Origin: Amphibacillus xylanus NBRC 15112
GTDB lineage: Bacteria; Bacillota; Bacilli; Bacillales; Amphibacillaceae
NCBI RefSeq assembly: GCF_000307165.1
Contig: NC_018704.1
Span: forward strand, 1,736,001-1,800,000
DNA length: 64,000 nucleotides
Reading direction: 5' to 3'
Shown here: in pieces, positions 34,701 through 43,200 of the stretch
Position numbering within the stretch: position 1 is the stretch's first letter
Layout: each line of letters opens with the position of its first letter
Made by a program: the position numbers and the translations under genes
Notes under the pieces: generated by a model
Seen by the model: the letters and a program-made list of their open reading frames with translations, nothing else
What the model was told of the DNA's origin: nothing
The model's database searches: none

Positions 34701-35958
34701 CTGATGAACTTTGACGATTTTCAACTAATAGACTATGAGAACTATCATTTGCACCAATATTAGCAATGCTTAATTCTTCATGGCCATTACGTCGTTCCCA
34801 ACCTTGAGTTGTGCCATCTTCAAAGTCTGTGAAGATTGCAACTCTTTCATCTTCAGGAATTTCTTCACGATCACCAGGGTCTTCTCCTGGAGTGAGTTGA
34901 GTGATTTTTACATTATCCACATAAAAATCTTCTGTTGGATTATTACTTTCAACATAAAATTCTGCATTCGTTACATTTCCTTCTAAAATATATGTCCCCT
35001 TTAGAATAGTCCATTCAGTATCAGTTATAGTACTTGTAGATACAGGATTATAAAATTCAGGTTGTTCTGCTACTTTAGCATCAAAGGTACTTTCTCCCTC
35101 TGCACTAACACGCTTGACAGACACTTCCATTTCGTACTGTGCTCCAGATTCTAATAATTCCGTCAAGTTAATTCCTGGACCATGCCAGCTAACAGTACGT
35201 CCTGTAACTAATACTGCATTGTTATCTCCAGATTCATCATCTGTAATCTCAACTTCTGCAGGACCTCTACCAAACCAACCATCTAAATCGTTATTTTCAA
35301 AATTGTTTTCATAAATCACTACTGGTTCGAATTCTTCTTCTGGTACCTCAGGTTCTCCTGGTGTTTCAGTTTCTTCATCAGTATTTAATACTTCAACTTT
35401 GACACTAAGCAAATAATATTGAAGTGAGTCCGCTTCCTCCCCAGATGTTTGGAAACGAATATGATTATTCGTCTCAATCTCGATAACACCTTCATATCTC
35501 ATTTCAACTATTTCATTTGGAACTATTTTCTTGTTCTCATTAATGTCTGGATTTTCATGGTCGCTTGTCGTTAGTTGATAATTCCCTCCACCAAACTCAT
35601 CTGAATTAGTATAGAATTCTGCTGTAACTCGATATATCTTACCAAATTCGATGCCTGCATCTGCATATGACAGGGTTGGAGAATTCCAGTTACCATCTGG
35701 CCGATGCTCCATGAAAAATGCATCATAAGTTTTATCATCGATAGTAACTTCTTTTACAGATCCACTTCCACCTGCCTGAGTGCCAATCTTATGATCATCT
35801 TTGCTAAAATCTGTTTCGTATACTGTTGTATACTCCGCCTCTTCCCCATCACTAGCCATAACTGTTGCTAGCGAAGTGAACAGGTTGAGTGGTACTGCTA
35901 AGAAAGCAATTAATAGAATTGCAATCGTTCGTTCATACTTCTTAATCATCCTAACCAT
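31762..35958 (-). CDS. Cell-wall-anchored multidomain GH10 endo-xylanase
   Basis: The 1398-residue protein has a signal peptide (to about 36), three CBM22-like modules (about 40-190, 210-350, 370-515), a GH10 barrel (about 535-905; acid/base Glu in WDVVNEALET, nucleophile in GVTELDVGAS) and a CBM9-like module (about 920-1100). A further beta-rich domain (about 1110-1250), a leucine-heptad coiled coil (about 1255-1325) and an Asp/Ser-rich spacer follow. It ends in LPSTATSLFNYMLIG, a membrane segment and KRKNA: a sortase signal of the LPxTA type. The coiled coil could space or oligomerise the enzyme on the wall. It binds and cuts xylan outside the cell. Confidence 0.92.
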   Translation of the reverse strand: MVRMIKKYERTIAILLIAFLAVPLNLFTSLATVMASDGEEAEYTTVYETDFSKDDHKIGTQAGGSGSVKEVTIDDKTYDAFFMEHRPDGNWNSPTLSYADAGIEFGKIYRVTAEFYTNSDEFGGGNYQLTTSDHENPDINENKKIVPNEIVEMRYEGVIEIETNNHIRFQTSGEEADSLQYYLLSVKVEVLNTDEETETPGEPEVPEEEFEPVVIYENNFENNDLDGWFGRGPAEVEITDDESGDNNAVLVTGRTVSWHGPGINLTELLESGAQYEMEVSVKRVSAEGESTFDAKVAEQPEFYNPVSTSTITDTEWTILKGTYILEGNVTNAEFYVESNNPTEDFYVDNVKITQLTPGEDPGDREEIPEDERVAIFTDFEDGTTQGWERRNGHEELSIANIGANDSSHSLLVENRQSSSDAAKIDALNKLYAGYDYKISVWVKLAEGEPSTGLHVSAAQDESTYPTVADRQMVTSDEWVLLEGEYYVPNNVDEVYFYVEEEYNPDSTSGVSYYIDDFKAEVIFKDNDVQKDLTPLKEIYEDYFYIGNAAENFHFNGRTGELLRHHHNLVTAENVMKPDSFYNEIINDDDFVVDLEYTNSNQTQFLNNAKENGLLVHGHVLIWHSQSPGLLWGTDTGRKDVEGNRIYEPIASREQALANMQEHIEKVMTDAHRVAGNSIISWDVVNEALETRDWSNPEDWQSKLRSTPDVGWLHSVGDDYIYEAFKHARKVADELGRHDMVLYYNDYNDHDQGKARTMYHMIKDINEQYAEDFPEDSRKLISGVGMQAHYTTTVNVENVRESLERFIDLEIEIGVTELDVGASESTTLTERENLEQAYFYAQLFDLYKEHSDHISRVTFWGLSDGHSWRSATNPLLFDRNLQAKTAYFAVADPEKYLAENEDPGVVIARQGNAAFGTPVIDGEIDDIWNEAPALPINRFQTAHNGATGEARVLWDNENLYVLVEVNDNGLDKSASDAHEQDSVEVFIDEQNTKAASYGDGHAQYRVNFDNEQSFNGDVSEDFESRTVVNGTNYLVEMRIPFKTTTLDSGQVIGFDVQINDAVNGSRNSVAIWSDYNSGMGWSDPSVFGELTLIAGNEIIIEEDEEIVIEPEQKVIVKSGDKEVSIKTPVDLPTGTKVKVNFVDPETIEDPKSESGEDLNVAGEIVEVDLTYPEGYEDFKGEFELVLSYNRDYDWVSVFYLNEDGVWERRTGGVIDRENEVVRITVQGFSTYGVFEVTADEVIEDLEEVIRDLTDRIDNLEGNADELQNTIDELRAKLEEISTSNQTLQDLINQLLARLQELEDRVNELEGGDTTTPDQDDEDSDPSDDDSGPVLEDPDADTDEDSDEDADKDTDSDSSDKDGDALPSTATSLFNYMLIGMMILIAGAGLALYSYKRKNA

Positions 35959-36129
35959 CTTTCTACATTCCTCCTAGAAGTTTAATAGAATTTCAATAAA
36001 TCCTGTATTACTCTGTGCTTCTAGCTTAAGTAAAAACTTCTTGATGCGGAAATCTTGATGACCTAATGTACTAACGATAATTCTACAGTTGCCTCCTTCC
36101 ATAAATTAATATGTACGCCCCTTCATTTT

Positions 36130-36143
36130 ATATAACGCTTACA
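36130..36143 (-). promoter_or_regulatory. cre-like site before the large xylanase gene
   Basis: ATATAACGCTTACA reads TGTAAGCGTTATAT on the other strand and matches the CcpA consensus except near one end. It lies 170 bases before the start codon. A second weak TTTGTAACCG stretch follows. Apart from this site and the terminator at 36257-36295, the gap 35959-36302 shows nothing I can name. Confidence 0.5.
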
Positions 36144-36256
36144 TTGTTTGTAACCGTATGACATTTAGATATTTCCTTACAAACTATAACTTTTATGAAA
36201 TCAGACCCTAAAAAGTATAGATTTTTTACATTTAGTTCAGCTTTTTTTAAAAAAAT

Positions 36257-36295
36257 AAGAGGAAATACGGGAATTATTATCCTGTATCTCCTCTT
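36257..36295 (-). terminator. Terminator after the TauE-type gene
   Basis: AAGAGGAGATACAGGAT / CCCGTATTTCCTCTT on the minus strand followed by ATTTTTTT. Confidence 0.7.
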
Positions 36296-36302
36296 TTTAC
36301 AC

Positions 36303-37076
36303 TTACAGATATAGATATAAATTATATAAATTCAATAATACAAGTCCTGCAAGTGATAACTTAAAGACTATTTCAACAGCACGGATTGTGAACCACTTTG
36401 ATAGGTTTGATCCAAGTGCTCCGCCTAATACACCGCCGATTATCATACCTGGTAGCATGTTTAGGCTTAAACTTGATAAGCTAGTACTGATAAATGTAAA
36501 TAGCAATCCTGAAAGTTGTGAAAAGCAAATAATGAATAGTGAATAAAGGCTTGACTTTTTAGCATCCATTGCGAAAAACAAACTTAATATTGCAATATTA
36601 TGTGGACCCCCGCCAATATCTAAAAAGGCAGATAATACCCCTAATGCTAATCCCATTGCTAATATTACTGACTTATTCTTAATATAAAAGCTAGGGAATG
36701 TATCTTTAAATTGTACGTAGAGTAAGACGGCACTAAAAATTATGATTAGTGAAATCGTTTGGACATTCCCAACCCAACTATATGTCGCAAGATATTTAAA
36801 AATCACTTTTCCTACAAGACCACCGATAACAGCACCTAAAGCGAGAAGTAGTGAAGTTGCTCGATCCATTACTTTAACTTCACGTCGTCTTGTCCATAGA
36901 GATACTAACGACATTGTAAAAACGGTTGTCGATGAGAGTATACCAATCGTTGCAAGTGGATAATCGCCTAGAAAGTCAAGAATAGGCTTAATAAACACGC
37001 CACCACCAATCCCAGCGATTGCTCCGATCGTGCTTGCCAATAAACTAATCAAAAAGTATAAAATTACTGTCCCCAT
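36303..37076 (-). CDS. TauE/SafE-family membrane transporter
   Basis: The 257-residue protein has about eight membrane segments in two homologous halves, with GAIAGIGGGVFIKPILDF near the start and GALGVLSAFLDIGGGPHN-like glycine-rich repeats in the second half. The family exports sulfite or organosulfur anions, or imports anions; the substrate here is unknown. The gene starts 37 bases after the exonuclease gene ends and is probably cotranscribed with it. Confidence 0.85.
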   Translation of the reverse strand: MGTVILYFLISLLASTIGAIAGIGGGVFIKPILDFLGDYPLATIGILSSTTVFTMSLVSLWTRRREVKVMDRATSLLLALGAVIGGLVGKVIFKYLATYSWVGNVQTISLIIIFSAVLLYVQFKDTFPSFYIKNKSVILAMGLALGVLSAFLDIGGGPHNIAILSLFFAMDAKKSSLYSLFIICFSQLSGLLFTFISTSLSSLSLNMLPGMIIGGVLGGALGSNLSKWFTIRAVEIVFKLSLAGLVLLNLYNLYLYL

Positions 37077-37113
37077 CAGTTTTCTTTCTCCCTCTCTAGT
37101 CTTTCTATAAAAT

Positions 37114-38013
37114 CTAGCTAATATTTAATCGAATCTGTATTTCTACTTCATTAAGTACATTTAAAATGTGATTGTAATCTGGTTGATAACTAAACTCATT
37201 AACATCAACCATTTTAAAATAATCTAATTCTTGATTGATCGTAACTAACTCTTTACTTACAACTGCAAGTTCTTCGGCATCAGTTAACTTCCTAATATAG
37301 CGTTTAAATTTCGCATCAATATTTGGTAATTGTTGATATAGGTTTTCAACTGACTCATACATTTGAATAAGAGGTAATGCTGACTTTGCTCCTACTCCAG
37401 GAACACCAGGTACGTTGTCACTTGTGTCACCTAGGAGTGCTTTTACATCGATCCACTGAATTGGTTCGATGCCAAATTCAGCCCTAAAATCATCAATGGT
37501 ATATTTAATTTCGACCTTTTTTTGATTAAAGATTTGAGAAGTATGTTCATTTAATAGTTGATAGAAATCTTTATCATTACTATAAATCAAGCAATCTGTT
37601 TTTATCTCACTTGACCATCTTTTCGTAACGGACCCAATAATATCATCCGCTTCATGTGGTGGCATCGTATACTGTGTAATTCGCAGATCGTCTAAAACTT
37701 GTTTTAATGTTTCGTGTTGTTGGATTAACGCTGGAGCAAGTTCAGAACGACTAGCTTTATAGAAATCATATTTGATTCGTCGCTCAGTTTCTTCACGCTT
37801 AACATCCCAAGCAACAACGAGGTGCGTTGTATCGTGTTCTTCAATTAAGTTAAACAACTTTTGTAAAAACACACGAACACCATTTGTATAAAGTCCTTTT
37901 GAGTTGCGAGGTAATTGATCTTCTGTTCGATTGTATGCTGTGGCAAAATAACCACGGCTAAGTAAATTAAAGCCATCAATTACGAGTAATTTTTCTTTAT
38001 TAATTGCGTTCAC
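37114..38013 (-). CDS. 5'-3' exonuclease (YpcP/PolI N-terminal type)
   Basis: The 299-residue protein resembles the N-terminal domain of DNA polymerase I: acidic metal ligands in LLVIDGFNLLSRG, VVAWDV, PPHEADDIIG and LIYSNDKDF, and the helix-hairpin-helix LLGDTSDNVPGVPGVGAKSA. It removes RNA primers or flaps in replication and repair. The start is GTG 38013, close behind AAGGTAG. It stands first in a two-gene unit with the TauE-type transporter. Confidence 0.9.
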   Translation of the reverse strand: MNAINKEKLLVIDGFNLLSRGYFATAYNRTEDQLPRNSKGLYTNGVRVFLQKLFNLIEEHDTTHLVVAWDVKREETERRIKYDFYKASRSELAPALIQQHETLKQVLDDLRITQYTMPPHEADDIIGSVTKRWSSEIKTDCLIYSNDKDFYQLLNEHTSQIFNQKKVEIKYTIDDFRAEFGIEPIQWIDVKALLGDTSDNVPGVPGVGAKSALPLIQMYESVENLYQQLPNIDAKFKRYIRKLTDAEELAVVSKELVTINQELDYFKMVDVNEFSYQPDYNHILNVLNEVEIQIRLNIS

Positions 38014-38098
38014 CTACCTTCAAAAAAAATGCCTAACTAATATTATAGCATTTTTCTTGTGTTCACTCCAATTGGGGAAAAGTAGGCAATTTATAAAA

Positions 38099-38151
38099 AA
38101 CTCCCTTCTAGTAAAACAGCGTGATGAAATCTGTTTACCTTAAAGGGAGTA
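38099..38151 (-). terminator. Terminator after the oligo-1,6-glucosidase gene
   Basis: ACTCCCTTT / AAGGGAGT outer arms with GTAAACAG / CTGTTTTAC inside; TTTTTTATAAA follows on the minus strand. Confidence 0.75.
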
Positions 38152-38173
38152 ACTTAAAACATACTAGGATAAA

Positions 38174-39835
38174 TTATTTAATTTTATATACTCTAGCTTC
38201 ATATGGGCGTAATTCCATATTCGCATTTAATTCATCGTGAATTCGGTAGTTTGATAATTGAAGTTCAACAAATGTCATGTCATTTGAAAGATCTAAAGTT
38301 GTTGCTTCATTAAACATATTCACAATCACAACATAGCGATCGTCACCCAATGTTCTCGTATACGCATAGACTTGCTCGTGATCTCCTGCAACTAGATCAT
38401 AAGTTCCGTAAATTAATGTTTCGCTTGATTTACGTAATTCAATCATCGTACGGTAGTAATGATAAATTGAATTTGGATCATTTAGGTTTTGTTCAACATT
38501 AATGTCTGGATAATTTGGGTTAACCTTCATCCATGGTGTACCAGTAGTAAAGCCTGCTTGTGGTTCGCTTGTCCACTGCATTGGTGTTCTTGAGTTGTCT
38601 CGGCCATTTTTCCAGATTACTTGCATGATCTCTTCGTGTGATTTACCTTCAGCTAATTGAATCTTGTAATAGTTCTTCATGCTAACATCATCATAATCAT
38701 CGATTGAATCAAATTGTACGTTAGTCATTCCGATTTCTTGTCCTTGATAGATAAATGGCGTACCTTGCATGAAGAAGTAAAGTGTAGCTAATGCTTTAGC
38801 TGATGTAATTCTTAAATCTGTATCATTTCCCCATGCTGACACTGAACGTGGTTGGTCATGGTTTTCGAAAAATAGTGCGTTCCAGCCTCTACCTTCTAAG
38901 CCTTTTTGCCATCTTGTCAATGTTTGCTTAAATTGTGCAAGGTCAAGACCACCTTCTAAACTTGTATTCCATAGTCCGATATGTTCAAATTGGAAAATCA
39001 TATTGAAGTAGCCGTTCTCTTCTCCAACCCATTTTTCCGCATCATCTAGGCTAACACCATTAGCTTCACCAACAGTCATAATATCGTAGTTGCGTAATGT
39101 GCGATTGCTAAACTCTGTTAAGAATTTATCGATACCAGGACGATTCATATGGCCATCCCAAGCCTCAACATATTTCTTGTTTTCTGGGTTTGGCATATCA
39201 GGTAAGCCTTCAACTTTTTTAATATGAGAGATGGCATCAACTCGGAAACCATCGATTCCTTTATCTAACCACCAATTAACCATTTCATATAAATCTTCTC
39301 TAACTTTTGGATTCTCCCAGTTTAGGTCTGGTTGTTTTTTCGAGAATACGTGTAAGTAGTATTCGTCTGTTGTTTCATCATATTCCCATGCAGATCCATT
39401 AAAAATTGACTCCCAGTTGTTCGGTTCTTTGCCGTCTTTACCAGGTCGCCAAATATAGTAGTCACGATATGGGTTATCTTTAGATGATCTTGATTCAATA
39501 AACCATTCATGTTCATCGGATGTATGATTAATGACTAAATCCATAATTAATTTCATACCACGGTTATGAGTTTCTTCAAGTAATAAATCAAAATCTTCCA
39601 TCGTACCGAAGTCTGAAAGTATCGCTTTATAATCACTAATATCATAACCATTGTCATCATTTGGTGATTCATAAATTGGGCTAATCCAAATGACATCAAT
39701 GCCCAAATCCTTTAGATAATCTAATTTTTGAATGATTCCTTGGATATCACCAATTCCATCTCCATTTGAGTCCATAAAACTTCTTGGATAGATTTGATAA
39801 GCAACTGCCTCTTTCCACCACTTTTTTGTTTTCAT
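38174..39835 (-). CDS. malL: GH13 oligo-1,6-glucosidase / alpha-glucosidase
   Basis: The 553-residue protein has no signal peptide and starts WWKEAVAYQIYPRSFMDSNG like GH13 subfamily 31 enzymes. The nucleophile is in GFRVDAISHI, the acid in MTVGEANGV and the third Asp in FFENHDQPR. The valine in the region-II motif (VDAISHI) favours alpha-1,6 bonds over maltose. It would split isomaltose-type ends of imported starch fragments. GGGAG precedes the ATG. A LacI/CcpA-type operator lies 140 bases upstream. Confidence 0.9.
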   Translation of the reverse strand: MKTKKWWKEAVAYQIYPRSFMDSNGDGIGDIQGIIQKLDYLKDLGIDVIWISPIYESPNDDNGYDISDYKAILSDFGTMEDFDLLLEETHNRGMKLIMDLVINHTSDEHEWFIESRSSKDNPYRDYYIWRPGKDGKEPNNWESIFNGSAWEYDETTDEYYLHVFSKKQPDLNWENPKVREDLYEMVNWWLDKGIDGFRVDAISHIKKVEGLPDMPNPENKKYVEAWDGHMNRPGIDKFLTEFSNRTLRNYDIMTVGEANGVSLDDAEKWVGEENGYFNMIFQFEHIGLWNTSLEGGLDLAQFKQTLTRWQKGLEGRGWNALFFENHDQPRSVSAWGNDTDLRITSAKALATLYFFMQGTPFIYQGQEIGMTNVQFDSIDDYDDVSMKNYYKIQLAEGKSHEEIMQVIWKNGRDNSRTPMQWTSEPQAGFTTGTPWMKVNPNYPDINVEQNLNDPNSIYHYYRTMIELRKSSETLIYGTYDLVAGDHEQVYAYTRTLGDDRYVVIVNMFNEATTLDLSNDMTFVELQLSNYRIHDELNANMELRPYEARVYKIK

Positions 39836-39972
39836 AACGTTCTCCCTTCACTTTCTCATCTAATTTTTATCTCTTACCTTAATCTACTCTAGTTTTGCCA
39901 TTTTATTTAGATTGTGATTATTATTAAGTTATTAATAAAAAAATATGACATTTCACTATTTATCACAACAGG

Positions 39973-39984
39973 GCAAACGGTTGC
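39973..39984 (-). promoter_or_regulatory. LacI/CcpA-type operator before malL
   Basis: GCAAACGGTTGC is a near-perfect palindrome centred on CG. The remaining bases of the gap 39836-40210 hold only a terminator (40171-40199) and AT-rich sequence. Confidence 0.7.
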
Positions 39985-40170
39985 ATACCGTAATGATTAG
40001 AATAGCATATCAGCCTTCTATGTGCAAGCATTTTAAAGTCTCCTGATTAGTTTTAAGGTGTTGATATTTATTTTTTAAAGTAATTAAGCCCGATTGATTT
40101 TAGTAGTATTAACATGCTGTTTAATAATGACTTACTATTAGTAAATTGTGGGGGTATCAGTGAGTGAAAA

Positions 40171-40199
40171 ACCACCTTACATTTGGAATGTAAGGTGGT
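40171..40199 (-). terminator. Terminator after the amylopullulanase gene
   Basis: ACCACCTTACATT / AATGTAAGGTGGT perfect 13-base arms with a 3-base loop; TTTTTC follows on the minus strand. Confidence 0.85.
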
Positions 40200-40210
40200 G
40201 TGAGAGTGTA

Positions 40211-43200
40211 TTATACTTTTTTGCGCTTTCTATCATTGTAGATAATTAATCCAACACCTGCTAAAAGAATCATCGTACCTAATAACAAGTAGTTATATAA
40301 TCGTGTCGCTGTTTTTGGTAAAGATCCACCTGTATCTTTTGATCCAGAGGAATCATCACTGCTTGGTTGCTCAGTATCTTGATCACTATCTAATGGATCT
40401 TCTACTTGATCACCAGTTGTTGGTGTTTCATCAGAAGGTGTTTCTTCTCCTGGTGTTTCCTCGTTAGGATCTTCTGGGTCTACTGGTGAATCATCAGTTG
40501 AATCATCAGTAAGTTTAATAACCGTCGCTGTTAAAGGATCTAATGTAATTGAGTCCGGTGTTAATTCTACACCAACAGGATCATTAATCGGATCAATTCC
40601 AGCTGTTTTTCCATCAACAATAATCGCGCCTGCTGAATAATCAGTTGTCAGTGTAAGCTGACGGGTCTGACTATCTGCGTTGACAAATACTGCATAAACA
40701 TCACCTTTACTGTCGATTGCCTCATAGCCGATGATCAGGTCTTCTTGCATAATTTCAGGAGCTTCAATCATTGATACAAATTGTTCAATTTCTTCCATTG
40801 TTCCTCGTCTAAAGGCATCTGTTGATCGACGTAATTTTATTAATCCTGCAGTATAGTCTTTCGTTGCTACGTTAATTGGATAAGCATCATTATCTGTTAC
40901 TTTTGCCCAATCAAACATATTAACCGCATCAGTTGAGTCATATGAATCATGAATGAAATATGGATACTCAAACGGTTTACCATTTTCATCAGTCATAAAT
41001 GTCGATTTATATGGCGCTTGGCTTTCTGGCACTTCATTAATAAAGTCTTCATGACGGAATTGCTTCGTACGTCCATACTCTTGACCAGCATGAATAAATG
41101 GTGTTCCTTGTGCTGTTAGTACCATTAAATTACCAAGACGAATGCGTTGATGAATTTCTTCAGCATGATCTTTAGGATCTTTTTTAATCGACTGTGCAAT
41201 AACATCATGCAATGTTAAGTTATCGTGTGCTGCAATATAAGGTACGACATCACCAGGGTCATCCGCTTTAAAGTTATGTGGATTAGCTGTTAGGTTGTCG
41301 TAAATTTGCTGGATATTACGTGCACCACCTGTAATAAATCGCGGCTGTCCTTCACTACCAAATCCTGATTTTAACTCATTACGGAATTCGTCTGAGAATG
41401 AGCCTACTGCTTTAGTATGCTGCATCCAGTGTTGATCAGCTGCTTGTACATCAGGATACTTTTCATCTCCTGCAAACGTTACCCAACCTTCTCCAATCAT
41501 AACGATATTCGGATTTAGTTCTTTTGCTTTGTCGTAAGCTAATTGAATCGATTCAGCATCATGGTCACCCATCATATCAAAGCGGAAGCCATCTACTTTA
41601 AATTCATCGACCCAATAAGTAATTGAATCAACTAAAATCCGACGAGCCATTTTATGCGTTGTTCCTAAACGGCCACCACCGAAATTTTCACGAGGCGAGC
41701 CATCAGCATTCATAAAGTGATAATAATTCGGCTCTAAATCTTCAAAAATATGAACACTAGCAGTATGGTTATAAACCACATCTAAAATTACACCCATACC
41801 ACGTTTGTGAATTTCATTGATCAAGTACTTAAATTCTTCAATTCGTTTCGCTGGGTCTTCTGGATTTTCTGAATACATCCCTGTTAATGAGAAATAACTA
41901 TGTGGGTCATAGCCCCAGTTATAATTATTGCCAGTTGACGAATACTCAAGTAGTCTTTTTGCATTATTAAACTCGTCAGCAAAGAAATAGCTCATCACTG
42001 GTAATAGCTGAATATGTGTAACACCTAGTGATTCAATGTAATCAAGTTTTTCAATAAATGCACTAAATGTACCAAACTGACTAGTTAATTGATCTGCTAT
42101 AGATGGATCTGATGTAAAGTCACGAACATGCACTTCATATATTATTGCATCTTCTCGTTTCTCAAAACCATCAATTTTAGCATAATCTAGTTTCGGTCCG
42201 ATTGTACTTGGATCTACAATTGCTGCTTTACCAACGTAATTATCTGGATCGCTATTGTTCCATGCAGCCATAGAACGCGCATATGGATCAAGTGCTAGCA
42301 CTGTTTTTCCGTCTCGCTCAATTGCAAAATGATAGAAATAACCTGTTAAATCACTTATGCCAGTGTTTGATTCATCTAACACAATTGACCATACACCACG
42401 ATCTCCTAAAGTCATTTCCAATTCATCTGTGATCAGATTATTTTGATCGTTTTTATCATATAAAACGACATGAACTGAATCTGCACTTGGTGACCATAGT
42501 TTTAGTTCAGCAGATCCATCTGCACGTAAATCTAAACCTAACTCACCATCATAGGCATATACTTCATCTTTTAAGCGCCAGCCTACACTTGCTGTTGCTT
42601 CGCGACCATCGTATTTTATTTCAAATGGTGCAATATCTGTTAAACGAGCATCTTTAACCGTCACAATAACAGTATTATTTTCAGAATTAATTTCAATTGT
42701 GAAATCAGTAACTGCATCACCATTTTTATCAATAATCTCAATGCCGTCTAATAATCTTGCTTCTGTTAACTCCGCTACACTACTAAAGACAAGCTCAATC
42801 TTTTCATCTGTTAAGACTTCTGCATGTCGTAAGCCTTCTTTGCTCACAAAATATGGATTCGTATAGACATTCGGATCACCATCACGAACGAAAATTTGCG
42901 TATGCTGGTCTAATTCGGCAAACGACATATTATCCGTCTGTTTAGTTGTTTCTTTGTTTACCATTAAAAAGCCAATTTCTTTCGCATCGTCAATTAATGG
43001 TAAATCAAAGTAACTGCCATAGCCACCTACTTCAAATGTATGCGCGCCATTTGGCCAATTTTCCGTCGCTTTTTCTACATCTCCCCAAGTCCATAGTCCC
43101 CAACCATCGTACTCACCATCTTGACGATAGTAATTAACACGTATCGTATTTGCTTTCTTCAGTGGTTCATAGCTATATACTGTCAGATCTTCGGTAACCC

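Noticed and set aside
36130-36160. A second strong operator (TTTGTAACCGTATGAC) before the large xylanase gene
   Set aside because: Only one half resembles a LacI/CcpA site; I kept only the neighbouring ATATAACGCTTACA.
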